Assembly (NCBI GenBank): GCA_019787685.1
Contig: JAHNUO010000098.1
Location: 1-34,594 of the forward strand
DNA: 34,594 nt
DNA from: Chiua virens
Lineage: Eukaryota > Basidiomycota > Agaricomycetes > Boletales > Boletaceae
Direction of reading: 5' to 3'
In this document: positions 9,909-23,341 of the stretch, in pieces
Position numbering within the stretch: position 1 is the stretch's first letter
Layout: every line of letters starts with the position of its first letter
Program-made: the position numbers and the translations under genes
The notes under the pieces: generated by a model
Databases searched by the model: none
Told to the model about the DNA's origin: nothing
Seen by the model: the letters and a program-made list of their open reading frames with translations, nothing else

Positions 9909-12369
9909 GGTACACGAAATGAGGGCATTCCAGAACCCCTCGTATGCGAGGGTACTGCACAAATGTCCCTTCCCCTCCCCTCGTTTTTTTTCTCATTCAT
10001 TATGTGAATATGGGGGGCACCATAAACGCATACATTGCTAGGTGAATAGGCTCCATATCGCCGACATGACGGCGACTCGGCGACTTGGCGGGGAGGAAAT
10101 GAAGGATAAACAAGCAAGAAAAAACCAGAGAAGAAGTCAAGTCAAAGAGACACAGCCGCCTCGTGATGTACCACACGTGGCGGATAGGTCGACCCTTGTC
10201 AGTCAGTCTCATGATGCACGTAGAGAGAGATTTGCTTGACGACTTGTGGGCGCACGGAGGTGTTGTCCACGAGGCGGGGCTATGTATAAGTCATGTGAAA
10301 TGTTGGCACGAGGTGCTATGCTCTGTGGTGGCAATGACGTGGCATGCTACCGTATTGCCCCGAAGTTGGCGGGTTCGTTTGTGTGCGCGTTTGACGCGCT
10401 GGCGTTCTAGTTCCACGTCCGCGTTTCCCTAAGTAACCCCATGCTTGACAAGCCCGTCGGAGCGTCAAGGCACATGGGCATAGGCAGCAGAAATATGACA
10501 TCCACGGCGATCAAAAATCACGTTCTGGAGGGTTGCTCGCTTGGATGTGATTTCCCGGAGTCAGAGTTGGGTATGAGGATTGCCAGGAATTGGGTCGACA
10601 CAGGCGTGTGCCGCAGACGCGTCACTGGGGATGGACGCGTGTCGGTCCAGAGAATATGTGGTCGAGGGAATCGCTGCATGTCGGTGATTTTCCTGGTAGG
10701 GTTGTTGTGTACTGGTGTTAAATAAGAGGATGTGCTATGGGGGCATGCGTGTCTAGCTTGGTTTCTCTCCTTGGCGCGCATACTTGGCTGATCTGGCCTT
10801 CATCGGTTGGGTGGGGTTGACTGGTCAACGTTCAACTATAGGCCCAACTCGAGACTGCTCCAGCGCCCTGTTATCCTCGACGTGGATGAGAAGGAACTGG
10901 TGCGGGACGACAGATGGTCCCTTCCGACAACCTTGCCTCCTCCGGGTTGAAATAAAAAAAAGTTGGCGTTGACTGACCTCGGCCATGATCGTGGGATACA
11001 TCGCCCATGACGCCATTCAGCTGAACGGAAAGAAATCTGCAGCTGAAACCTGGAGACAAGGGTAGAGATTCGTTGACCATCCTATCATGGGAAGTCGGAG
11101 TCGCGTGAAGCCTGAGGGACCGTGTGCGTGCAACGCCTCTTACCTCTTGTTTGCTATTAGTAGATGAGTGCGATGGCTGTCCTAGACTTCCATCGCGAAG
11201 CGGACTTTGCCAAAAGCCAGGATGATTACGCCGTGCCTAGCAGACGAACAAGTGATTCCAGATGATCTGCCTAGCAGGAAAGGTACGAGATGAAGCGGGG
11301 ATGTGGGAGGTAATGTACCACGAAGGGAATCTTGCCAAGAACACGAAAAAAAAGGCGTGCATCGTGGTCGAGCAAGCATCCTAAAGGAATTGCAGTCGAG
11401 GGACGGGATGTGTGGGGCGTATCAAGTGGGTAGCCTGTCCGAGAACAAAAAGGGTAAATGCAAATGCGGGTAATCATACCAATGCTAATTAGCCTGAATT
11501 GATGTAAGAATCGCCCAGGATAAACATTATCAGAGATCAGTGCAGTAGAGAGACCGAGTTTTCCGGAATACTGACCACGAGATGAGTGATGCGACAAGGG
11601 TGATGGCGGCGCATTGAAATGTGTGTAAAACATAGAGAGACTGGTTCCGTTGGAACATATATGTTCTTCCTTATATCACCGACGGAGCGGCGAGTATGTC
11701 CAATTGAGCGGCCCCAGTACTTGCAATTATATTGACCCACGTGTTTGACGGAGTGCTGGCACAGGCACATGGGAACCATGTCCGACCATCGGTTCATCGA
11801 ACACGTGCCAATGTTCGAATCAGTTTGGACCAAGTGAATGACAGAAAAAAATTGACTGTGTGCCGCAACCTTTCAAGAAAAGCGATGGAGAAAGAGAAAC
11901 ATGGGATGACCCACCATTTTTTAAAAAAAAACAGAATAGGATCGACCTGGGAACTGTGCGGGTACTCGTATCGTTATGAAGCGTATTTCCCACGGCCTTG
12001 ACATGCTAAAACGTTCACCAACCGTCATTTCGGAGTATTTCAAGCGAAACTTGGATGTCAGCTCCGTGGCAGTTTCAAGTCCGAATCACAGCACTCGCGT
12101 GACCGAGAGGTGTACGCATTGCTTGTTCTGCACCCGCTTTCACGGAGACAGTTAATACCAGCGTCCGGTGAGCGTTTAAATGAGCCATCTGCGGTAAGTG
12201 GGGAGCGGAGGCGCGGGCGGAGTCGAGGAGAAGGTGGTGTGCGGGAGAGACGGACCGGGTGCCGGCATTGTTACTAAAAAGGCAAAAGGACCCACGCGAC
12301 TGCCACGAGAGCCGAGAAGTGTCAAGCAACCACGCGAGCGTCGAGATCACATCCTAACAGCCAAGTCAG

Positions 12370-12459
12370 TCCATACCTCCTCATCCCCCCTTTCATATCC
12401 ACTCATCGTGTCCCATTTCCCCATTTCCCTCTGTTTCTCTCAAAGCTTGCACCACTTTC
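12370..12459 (+). promoter_or_regulatory. Pyrimidine-rich leader of the phosphodiesterase gene
   Basis: The plus strand is strongly C/T-rich (cctcctcatcccccctttc, then tttccctctgtttctctc) up to about 20 bases before the ATG at 12460. Such tracts commonly mark transcription start regions in filamentous fungi. There is no clear TATA box. Confidence 0.4.
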
Positions 12460-14583
12460 ATGCTCGATAACGAGGAATACGCCCACGGCAGGCGGCGAAG
12501 CGTCGACGTGGGTGGTTTAGCGCTCGCTCTCGAAAACCAAGGCTTGGGTCATGGTTGGGGTAGTTGGGATAATGTGCACCAAGGAGAGACACGGTACGTC
12601 CGTTTTTATGAATCGCACCGCCCCTCATCAGCCCCCGCTCTAGCTACGCAGAGCTGCTCTACGAGATGTGTATCCAAACGCAGACGACAGTCACTCACTA
12701 CGATACTGATCCGTACGATGCCCTCTCCCACTCCATATTCCCACCTGGCTCATTCCTTGCTGTAGCTCTCCAATCGAGATCCCTCCTGAAACTCGTAGAC
12801 GGTTGATTCGTCGTCTTGATAGCTGGCACTTCGAACCTCACAAACTACCGGACGAAGAGGTCCTCTTCTGCGCACAGATTTTATTCGAGAGCTTGTTTCA
12901 GATAGAAAACATGCAGCACGATACAGGCGTTTCTCTCAGTTAGTGTCACATGTGGCTTGTTACGTTTCATGTGTCACCTCATGCTCTCATGACACAGGTG
13001 ACATATCTATCTTCTTGAAGCACCTTCGGCGTCTGTATTGTGGTCAAAACTCTTATCACAATTTCCAACATGCTTTGGATGTCCTCCAAGCATGTCAGGC
13101 ATTTCTCTGCGCTGCAGGTGTCCTCCCTCCCACCTCTTTCCTTTGCCGCGATGTCTACCCGTGGCGGCCAGATAAGAAGCCAGGCGGCCTCGTGTCCAGT
13201 CTCGAAAATATGGATCTCTTTGCCCTTTTTATCGCGGCCATCGGCCATGACGTCGGTCACCCTGGGTTCTCGAATCTGTTTATGGTCAGTCTGCCACCCT
13301 GCCGGAGCCGCAAACCATGTTGATGCTTTGCCCTCAGAAAAACGCAGATGCGCCCCTATCAGCAGTGTATGACGGGAAATCAGCCTTGGAACAGATGCAT
13401 TACGCAATTCTCATTCAAGTCATGCGCCACCACGGTCTCGGCAGTCTACTTGATCGGCCGAATGGACAAGTGTTCCGAAAAACGCTCGCCGGTATCGTTC
13501 TTGCGACCGATATGAGCGTTCACTTTGAGTTTATGAAGAACTTTGGGTTCCTCGTGGAAGGCAAGGATTGCACTCTAAGTCATCGCAAGTTGCTGTTGTG
13601 TCAAGCGCTCATCAAGTGCGCCGACATCAGCAATCCAGTAGGTTCCCACGACGTTTTTGAAGTAGCTTTAATCATCTCTATGCCAGAGTCGACCACCAGG
13701 AGTGTCGCATTACTGGGCGAACGCGCTGATGACGGAATGGGATTGTCAGGCATCACTAGAAAGAATGTGGCAATTACCACCTTCAATACAACCCTCGGAC
13801 ACTCCTCTAGCTCAAGTCCGAGGGCAGATTTTCTTCGTGAGCACGTTTGCGAAGCCGTTGCTCGACATTACTGCGAAAGGCATCCCAGGTCAGAAACAAC
13901 ACCGCATTGTCTACGCACCGCTTATTGTATTTTTAGAGATGCAAAAGTTCGCGGATCAGTGTACCTCGAACCTCGCTATGTGGGAGGCTCGACGTCTCAA
14001 ATTGACTTCTACGAAAGAGGTGACGCCTCCATCTCCAAAGACGGCAACGCCTGTTCGATCGCCGGAAGACTTTCTCACATCGTTCCCACTTACGTTACCC
14101 ACCTTTGTTCTAAGTTATCAGGAGGAGCAACACCCCGCTGGGGAGTGGCACACGTATTCGCCCTCCTCCCCCTCCTCGTCCTCGTCCTCCGACCCGATAC
14201 CCGACCCTCCCTTCGCGGACCAACTTTCCCCGCCGGCATCCCCTGCGCCTTCCGCTGGCTCCGCCTCGTTCATCCTCGGTCCCCGGTCCTCCTCCTCCAG
14301 CTTTCGCACGATGTCCACCTCCTCGAGGAGTGAAGCCGCCGCGGCAATGCGCGCCGCCTACTCGGCCGGGGTACGCAAAAAGCGGAGCTTTTGCAGCCGA
14401 TATTCGTGGACGGCTGATTTGAGCCCGGTGTCCTCGATGACGCACCTTGCTACCGCTGCTGTGCCACTGTCGATGTCCAGGCCGAACGCAACCCATACCA
14501 CACATGTTGATACCCCCGTTTTACCTTATGTTGCTACTGTTGGCATCGTCGTGGCTGCCTCGCCCGAGGGTGGAGTGAGATGA
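12460..14583 (+). CDS. PDE2: 3',5'-cyclic-nucleotide phosphodiesterase, class I (HD domain)
   Basis: It should hydrolyse cAMP to 5'-AMP and so damp protein kinase A signalling. Exons: 12460-12593, 12644-12712, 12766-12938, 12998-13284, 13338-13637, 13687-13888 and 13937-14583, giving 603 residues. All junctions are GT-AG and keep phase. The catalytic motifs are in order: YHNFQHALDV (metal His150), GHDVGHPG (His209, Asp210), KCADISNP (Asp317), and the substrate-pocket Gln368 in GQIFF before FAKPL. The N-terminal 125 residues lack a recognised regulatory domain. The C-terminal 200 residues are Ser/Pro-rich tail. The sixth intron (13889-13936) is 48 bases with no stop, so its retention would add 16 residues in frame; splicing gives the family-like KGIPEMQKF. 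It is the high-affinity PDE2 type rather than the class II PDE1 type. Confidence 0.93.
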
Positions 14584-15093
14584 TGTCGTGTCAACTTGGT
14601 GCAATGACGATCATCTTTGTGTTCATGCACCACACGCTGCGGGGGTGGCCCTGAGTAGGCGCGCGTATTGAAACGGACGTGCAAGTCTCCGGATGATCAG
14701 CCTCGATAGCGGCCCGTAATCATGACAATCTGCATCCAGGGATGGTTACGCTTATAGTTTTCGTCTTGTTTTATGTCGTCTTTTCCCTTCGTTTTTGAGA
14801 TTGTAACTTAACCCTACACAGATATTTTCGTCGTTCTCTCTTTCACTTTCTTGTTACTTATGTGTTCGCGGCATTGACACACGTGTTCATTCATCTCTTG
14901 TTGTTTTGCATAGGAATTGCTTTGCGTCTTTGCTTGGTCCAGCACACCAAATGTATCATGTCATTGCTTAATGCTAACGTATCATTAGCACGACATTTTC
15001 ACTCGATCCATGTGTAATAGTAATACAAGGGACAAGGAAAATTGGACATGACGACAGTTGTGGTACGTGTGCGAATGAGGGAAGGAGACGTAG
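14584..15093. other. Intergenic space between convergent gene ends
   Basis: These 510 bases hold the 3' ends of the phosphodiesterase (plus) and epoxide hydrolase (minus) genes. The middle is T-rich on the plus strand (14760-14930), which suits 3' UTR. No ORF worth calling. Confidence 0.5.
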
Positions 15094-16374
15094 CTACGTT
15101 GTCTTGTCGACTCTGCCCAGAAATTCAACGAGGGCTGCGACCACTTGATCGGGTGCCTCCTGTTGAACCCAATGCCCCGCACCTTCGATTAACACGACGT
15201 CACCATTCTGCATTCCAAAGTGGTGCTTCATCTTGTCCAACGCACCAGGGGTCTGATACACCCCCCAGTCGCGCGCCCCAGAAATGAACGCCGCAGGCAC
15301 CCGTGCCTTGCGCCCTGAGAGCGCGATAAGCGTATCCACCCGCTCGGCTGGTGGCGGCAGGAGTGCAGATCGGTAGTAATTCAGTCCACCCTGAAAGCCA
15401 GTACGAGCAAACTCGGACGCGTAGATCCTCCCGGCCTCCGCCTCGCCAATCGGCCACGTAAACTGTGCGTGCTGGCTGGCATGCCGCTCGATGAGCTGCC
15501 GCATGTTCTCGTGTGCTGGCATGACGTAGTAGTCTGGAAGCGTCGCGAGATGGCGGACGATCGTGTCGATCGTTGGGGATGGGTTCAAGGCAGAGGGCAG
15601 GGGAGGGGTCGTGTTGCCCTCCCATGCGCCGCTCTTCATGTGATAGTACCCGCCAAGGAAGGCGTAGAGATCTTCTGAGCGTTCTCCAAGCATGTCTTTG
15701 TTGGCATCGCGGGTCAGGAAGTAACCGGTGTAGTATTTCCTCGGGGGGGAGAGGGCTGTGAGAGCCAAGGAAACAGTCTGGGCAAGCGATGGGAGAAGCT
15801 TGTCCGCAGCAGCCGGATCCCCCAATTCCCCACGATTGGGGAAACTGAGGCGTTGTGGCTGTTCCACCCCTGTGAAGGGAGCGCTCATGAAGACGACGGA
15901 TTGAAAGAGATCTTGATGGGCGGTGACGCAGTGGCCAGCGATGATGGATCCGAAATCGTGGCCAACAAGCAAGGCGACAGAGCTATGCCCGAGAGTCTTG
16001 ATAAGGGAACAGATATCCTCTACGATGTTGAGGGCATGAAACGGTGCTAGTGGGTCGTCATATTGGATTTGATTCGCTGGCTCGTTGTGCTGCGTGGTGG
16101 TTCGCCCGAACCCTCGTAGGTCGGGTGCAACGACATGATAACCCCCACGAGCTGCACAAATGGGGACAAGGATCTTCCGCCAAGAATAGGCGAGCTCAGG
16201 GAATCCATGTAATAACAAAATCAAGGGGAACGACACGAGTTCGCCTGCGTTGGCTGGAAAGGCTTCGATCAGGTGCGTTTGTAAACCGTCCCGCTCGTCA
16301 AGGGTTACGATGCGTGATCGCAGGGTGCAACTTGATTGAAGTTGATTCAAGTCATGTAAATCGATGGGCTGCAT
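15094..16374 (-). CDS. Epoxide hydrolase-like alpha/beta hydrolase
   Basis: A single open frame of 426 residues has the layout of soluble epoxide hydrolases. HGFPE (56-60) forms the oxyanion region. PDLRGFGRT follows at 84-92. GHDFG (138-142) carries the nucleophile Asp140. A lid region with several tyrosines (YYTGYF, NYYR) supplies the usual epoxide-polarising residues. The acid Asp369 sits in GARDWG and the base His401 in GAGHWVQQE. Having Asp rather than Ser or Cys as nucleophile sets it apart from esterases and fits epoxide hydrolases or haloalkane dehalogenases; HGFPE favours the former. No signal peptide is apparent, so a cytosolic detoxification or lipid-epoxide role is likely but inferred. 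It is intronless while most neighbours have 3-13 exons, and it converges with the phosphodiesterase gene. Confidence 0.92.
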   Translation of the reverse strand: MQPIDLHDLNQLQSSCTLRSRIVTLDERDGLQTHLIEAFPANAGELVSFPLILLLHGFPELAYSWRKILVPICAARGGYHVVAPDLRGFGRTTTQHNEPANQIQYDDPLAPFHALNIVEDICSLIKTLGHSSVALLVGHDFGSIIAGHCVTAHQDLFQSVVFMSAPFTGVEQPQRLSFPNRGELGDPAAADKLLPSLAQTVSLALTALSPPRKYYTGYFLTRDANKDMLGERSEDLYAFLGGYYHMKSGAWEGNTTPPLPSALNPSPTIDTIVRHLATLPDYYVMPAHENMRQLIERHASQHAQFTWPIGEAEAGRIYASEFARTGFQGGLNYYRSALLPPPAERVDTLIALSGRKARVPAAFISGARDWGVYQTPGALDKMKHHFGMQNGDVVLIEGAGHWVQQEAPDQVVAALVEFLGRVDKTT

Positions 16375-16640
16375 GAGGTGCGATGCGTAGTCGGTAAGTC
16401 GTAGTGGGTCTTCAACCGGTTACGATCATTCTGGGTTTCGGGTTTCGGAACACCGCCTTGGACCCATAAGAGCGGAAGCGATCAAAGTGGAGATCTGAAA
16501 CAAATAGCAACCTTTGTTCGGGTTTAAATCTGCACTCATCTAGTAAGTGAAACCAAAAAAGAACGCACAAAAAGTGGGCAGCTGCTGTTGTAGGAAACTG
16601 TTTGACAACAGGCCTCGGGATCGATGAGGACCCTTTTGTG

Positions 16641-17042
16641 ACCTGAGAAACCCGCTGGTGCAACAAGACCGATTGATCATAAACCCACGGTTAACTCCGA
16701 TCCCTACGCGCCGGATGTACTGGCCGAGTGGCGTGAAGAAGCAAAGTATGTTCGGAAGAACTTGGATCGATACTTATCTTTAGTTCAGGAAGCAAAAACG
16801 TGCAGTGATAAATTAGGAGATGCACCAGGGTAAGTAAATTTAGGCGAGAAACGTGTCACCTATCAAGCATTCCTGATGAGATTTCGCGGCCGCGAAGGTA
16901 GTCGATGTGAGGGAACGAGGACACAACATGCACTGGTTCATGTAAGAGGTACATAACGTCGGGTGTTAGTGGTGTTCTTGGACTGACCCTATTGAATAGC
17001 AGTGGCAATGCGAGACCGGATTGTACGTTTGCGAACTTGTAG
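16641..17042 (+). CDS. Possible small two-exon gene or exon remnant
   Basis: I do not recognise it. An open segment from about 16641 to 16829 encodes roughly 63 residues with a soluble, charged core (DPYAPDVLAEWREEAKYV, then RKNLDRYLSLVQEAK). It ends at a strong donor, GG|GTAAGT, at 16830. A good acceptor with branch-like CTGAC (16980-16999, attgaatag) rejoins the frame for 14 more residues and a stop at 17040-17042. The implied 170 base intron is long for this region. No in-frame ATG follows the upstream TGA near 16638, so an unseen first exon would be needed. It could equally be a gene relic. It lies between the divergent epoxide hydrolase and amidotransferase genes. Confidence 0.28.
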
Positions 17043-17221
17043 GCAACGGGCAGGTGAGATGAGGCAGCAGCGGACGCGGCGCTCTTCCGGAGCAGCTATG
17101 CTAAAAGGCAATGCAAATTTGCCCACTCCACTCCAAGGAAGCGGTATCTAGACGACGGTGCGATCAGCGATCCAATCAAATTCCGGATTTGCACTTGTTT
17201 GGCTCACCCTCGACCCCAGAA

Positions 17222-17382
17222 TGGACTACTTAAACCACCTCGTCCTGTCTTTGTCCTCTCCCATCTTCATTCTTCCCTTTCACGCTTACTTCACGCCCCA
17301 AACGTGCGTTGTTCCTGTTCTCCGTACCATCTCCCGTTGCTCACCCTCTTCTTGTCACCCCCACCAGGCTTATACCCTCGCA
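17222..17382 (+). promoter_or_regulatory. Pyrimidine-rich leader of the amidotransferase gene
   Basis: After ACTTAAACC near 17227 the plus strand becomes C/T-rich (tcctctcccatcttcattct and similar) up to the ATG at 17383. It is a likely transcription start region, with the AT-rich motif as a weak TATA candidate. Confidence 0.4.
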
Positions 17383-19863
<2,481 letters not shown>

Positions 19864-20390
19864 TCACGAGGCAAAGCCGCTAGTTTTGTTTTGTTTTCTG
19901 TCTACAAGGGTACTGCATCGACTGTATCCCTCTGGATATTTTCCATTTACTGTACAAGCTCGCTTCACGGACATGTCTGGTAGTCGACGACGGACGCTTT
20001 GGCATTTGATGGACGGTCACGAATTCAGTTCGAAAAAAAAACCATAGTTTCCCATTCTCATTTTCTTACCTGTCCTACGCAACCTCAGACTCGTATACCA
20101 GTCTTTTGTAGTGGCGTGGTAGATGCAAGGGAGAATACAATTGTACTATCATTAAACCAGAATTAACACCAGCCCAGATAACTGGTGCGTCAAAGCAACG
20201 TCAAAGCATAGCAGAGACAGATGGTGTTGATAGGGGGTTTGTGCGCGGAGGTTCAAAAGTGAATAATTTGATGTCCGCTACTTGCGCATTTGCAACCTTG
20301 ACTTTGGACCGTGACCTCAACCTCTTCTTACACTTATTGTCAAGCTCTCTTCTATATTGTCAAATCCGTGTGGCGGCTGAAAAAAAAACA
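19864..20390. other. Intergenic space between GFA1 and the Yra1-like gene
   Basis: It holds the GFA1 3' flank and the promoter of the next plus-strand gene. The ATG at 20391 follows an A-run (aaaaaaaaaca), a favourable fungal start context. No coding signal. Confidence 0.5.
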
Positions 20391-21524
20391 ATGGCATCGC
20401 TCAAGAGTAACAGACGGGGAAACCCATATGCTGTAACTATTTTCTCTTTCAAGCACTTTTCGGTATTTTCATACCGCATTCCACAGCGTCCTCGAGGCTC
20501 CGACGGTGCCTGGCTCCATGACCGTGCACCTTTGTCCTCTGCAAAAAGGAATAACGCGATTGCCCCTGTACCAGCTTCTGCAAACAGTGCAATTTCAAAG
20601 CTCGTCGTATCCAATCTTCATTATGAGATCACGCCTAAAGACTTGGTGGTGAGTTACTTGATTCTTTGTTCCCTTGCTGTCGCTGATATTTCCAAAAGTC
20701 CATCTTTGGACAGATAGGCACGCTCGTTCGCGAGCCAGCGATCAGGGTACGATGATTCCGAATTCGAATGCACGCAGTTATGTCGCCCCGTCTGGTCACT
20801 TCTATCGTGGTTCTGTTGCTGTGGTCAATTCGGGGGGTTCAATGACCGCTTTCGCTTCTGGCTCTTCAGTGGAAATGAACACCAAGCTAAACTTGACAAA
20901 TCACCTTTTACTTTTAAAGTACGATCGCAGCGGTCGCTCTTCTGGTGTTGCCTTTATTACGTATGAAAAGTCTGCGGAGGCGATTCGCGCCAAGAAAGAG
21001 TTTGAGGGGAAACTCGCAAAAGGTTCGTTGTCGATGCCTTGAGAGGGATAGGCTTGGTTTCGCTTCGCTAACGAGTTCGAAATGCTGACTTTGTCTGTTA
21101 GGACAACCCATGGAGATCGCGTTCGACACTGCACCGCCGCGTCGGGTGCGGTCCACAAGTATGCCTGGCATTTCAACTGCTTCGTTGCTGAACAGAATTG
21201 AGAGGCCATCTCTTGCCGAGCGCTTAGAAAGCGGTGGAGATGCGCAATCACCAACCGCGTACGTAGCTCAGGCCCCTGGTCACCGTAACACACCATCATG
21301 TTACTCTTACTAGTACGGGTCCCGTCCGTGCAAGAGCACCTCGATCTGCAAGAGGCAGCGTGGTACCCAGGTCAAAGGTAGGGCGGCCAATTCGCCCGAA
21401 AGCCAAAACAGCGGAGGAGTTGGATAGAGAATTGGATGTCTTTATGGCGGATGATGGGAAGGACGCCCCAGAGCCCAAGGTCGCCGAATCTGTCACGGTG
21501 CCACAGGACGTAGAGATGGCATGA
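20391..21524 (+). CDS. YRA1: Yra1/ALY-type mRNA export adaptor (RRM protein)
   Basis: It should couple transcription and splicing to mRNA export by binding RNA, the helicase Sub2/UAP56 and the Mex67 receptor in the nucleus. Exons: 20391-20432, 20487-20648, 20699-20746, 20920-21022, 21102-21258 and 21314-21524, 240 residues, all phases closing. One RRM spans about 52-124, with RNP2 LVVSNL (53-58), a first helix TPKDLVSIF, GQIGTLVREPAIRYDRSGRS, and RNP1 RSSGVAFI (90-97). A basic, Arg/Ser/Pro linker follows. The C-terminal EELDRELDVFMADD is the UAP56-binding box of REF proteins, which strongly supports the call. The third intron (20747-20919, 173 bases) interrupts the RRM and is about three times the usual length; the fourth is 79. 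Confidence 0.93.
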
Positions 21525-21781
21525 AGCGTCCCACTATGGACATGATGTATTTATGCAGTTTATGATATGCTTTGGACGAGTGTTGAAACATTTTACGCAG
21601 TTGTTTGATGGTCAACTTGATGTTCATAATGAGTCTTATACATATCTTCCATCGAGTTCTCCGCCTTGCAATCAACATGCTGGTTGCAGCCTTCTTTGCA
21701 CCTTAACGTGTGGACACCAGGCAAGAGCCAGAGGATAGGTGGGGTGGTTGACTGAAATATGCAAAGATATTGAGCTGACTC

Positions 21782-22345
21782 GTGCACCTTACTTCGCTCC
21801 ACGACGACGACCAACAAGTCTCTCTGTCGACGCTGGAGCCACTTCTCGCATTCCCCAGCATAGAATCCTTCACCTTCGACGCAATGTGCACCATCTCTTT
21901 GGACGACGACGCACTCGATACACTGACGAGACGGTGGCCAAAATTAACCAAGCTCTCCCTCGATAAGTCCCTTTTGTGGGGGGTCGAATTGCGCGTGACA
22001 TATCGCGTACTCGCCACTCTCCTATTCCGCTGCACCGCGCTTGTATATTTCGCGGATGCCAAATCACGTCCTCAGTCCAAACTAGCCCGGGATTCTGCTA
22101 ACGTCGTGACCGGGTAACGGGATCACCGGCAGAGCACCGACTTCGTCGCATCCATGATCGAGGATCGACCCAACATTGCAGCATTTTTGAGCCTTGTTCC
22201 CGAAGTTGCACAAGGTCTCATCGTCGTGGAGTGAGGAGCCTGAGGAGGTCACGTGCCTGAGGAGATGGGAGACGGTGGACAGTTTGTTGCCAAAGTTCTT
22301 GGCGGTGAGAGCGTAGTGCAAGGAATGGTATGAAAGAAGAAGTAA
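21782..22345 (+). pseudogene. F-box/LRR-like protein fragment, copy A
   Basis: An open segment at 21782-22117 reads leucine-rich-repeat-like sequence (LEPLLAFPSIESFTFDAMC, SLDDDALDTL, RRWPKLTKLSL). After frame breaks, two more pieces with the expected C-terminal pattern follow: DFVASMIEDRPNIAAFLSL from about 22140, and LRRWETVDSLLPKFLAVRA at 22258-22317. There is no N-terminal F-box. The order and wording match copy B downstream and remembered mushroom F-box-type proteins. At least two frame changes and the missing N-terminus make it a relic. Confidence 0.65.
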
Positions 22346-23341
22346 GGAGGGAAATAACGGAGCTCCTGTATAAATCCGAGCATCTTGCTATGCTACACAT
22401 GAATTTAAGTCGTACGAAAGTTGTATGTCTTGCCCCATGTGGTGACCAAGTGCTTTAAATCTGTATCCACGAGTATTAGAGTCGGAGAGTCGGAAGATAT
22501 ACCTACTATTTACTAAGTATAGGTTACTGAGACTCGGGTGCTGACGTAGCATGACAACTTAAATCAGAATCGTATAGCTAGGAAGGGTTCGTTCACTACC
22601 AGTGGCTCCATTCATCACTCGATCCTCGACGTGTTCATGTCTCTGTTACAGAAAGGGGGAGACGTGCCAGTAGTATAGACGGTATAGCCTGGCTGTTTTG
22701 ATGTACACATTTACTGCACTCAAGTTGAAATGTCAGTGATGTAACAGCTGCGCAGGCGTACAGTCACGGTACAGTCACTGCTCTCCAGGCTGACAATGTG
22801 TCTCAGTAACAGTCCCACTACAGAAAATAGCTTTACCCTGCTATGTTTATGTGTCTCCGAGTCGTCTCGATGTTTTGACTTGCTGTGATCTAAGATCTTG
22901 CGATCATCGTTAGGTCATTGTCCAGTCGGGACTCGGTTAGTGTGGTTGCTATTGTCCAGAGAAGTTTCCAGATCCTGGATCGCATAAGGGAGTAACAACG
23001 CGATTCAAATTAAATCACTTCCCGCATTCCCCAACGACTTGAAGACGCCCGTATCATACGCTGACAAAAAAGCCAAGCCCGTTGGCGTCCACGACCAGAG
23101 TCTGGTGTGCACCTACAAACTTACATGCTTATATCCTAAGACCACTTGTAATTTCAAGTTGTAAGTATCTATAACCGTACCTGTATGTGGTCAAGCCTAC
23201 ATTGGCATGTCGCTGTGAGTTGCTTGGTAGGTAAGGGTTACGTTGTTTGGTCGAAGTTCATGAATTATGGCATCCGTTAGGCTCAGAGTCTTCTGAACTT
23301 TTCAAGTGCACGGACATCTTGGACAAAACCTTGTGTGCAAG
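22346..23341. other. Gene-free stretch between the two F-box-like relics
   Basis: AT-rich, with no start-to-stop gene. An open, ATG-less segment at about 22985-23162 has a Lys- and Cys-rich reading (YADKKAKPVGVHDQ, then four cysteines) and might be a secreted-protein relic; support is weak. An 8 base inverted pair CTGTTACA/TGTAACAG at 22643-22650 and 22740-22747 lacks target duplications. Confidence 0.35.

Larger units (their letters stand above)
8085..12459. other. Long gene-free stretch
   Basis: No ORF here shows family motifs, consistent splice structure or good codon pattern. It contains the 3' flank of the Ser/Pro-rich gene, a TTTC microsatellite at 9888-9908, a 14 bp perfect palindrome CGACGCGCGCGTCG at 9045-9058, and a short GGTGAC repeat at 9101-9119. 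The last 100 bases are a pyrimidine-rich leader for the phosphodiesterase gene. A lowly expressed gene or noncoding RNA cannot be excluded. Confidence 0.4.

Noticed and set aside
14110..14505. Gly/Arg-rich minus-strand ORF under the phosphodiesterase tail
   Set aside because: It is the antisense image of the Ser/Pro-rich C-terminus.
16412..16666. Minus-strand 84-residue ORF upstream of the epoxide hydrolase
   Set aside because: No family pattern. The overlapping plus-strand segment has better coding character and splice sites.
22643..22747. 105 bp segment with 8 base inverted ends CTGTTACA/TGTAACAG, a possible MITE or mini-LTR
   Set aside because: No target-site duplication is visible and the ends are short enough to arise by chance.
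22985..23162. ATG-less open segment with YADKKAKPVG and four cysteines
   Set aside because: No start, no acceptor of quality, and no family recognised. Kept only as a note in the gene-free stretch.
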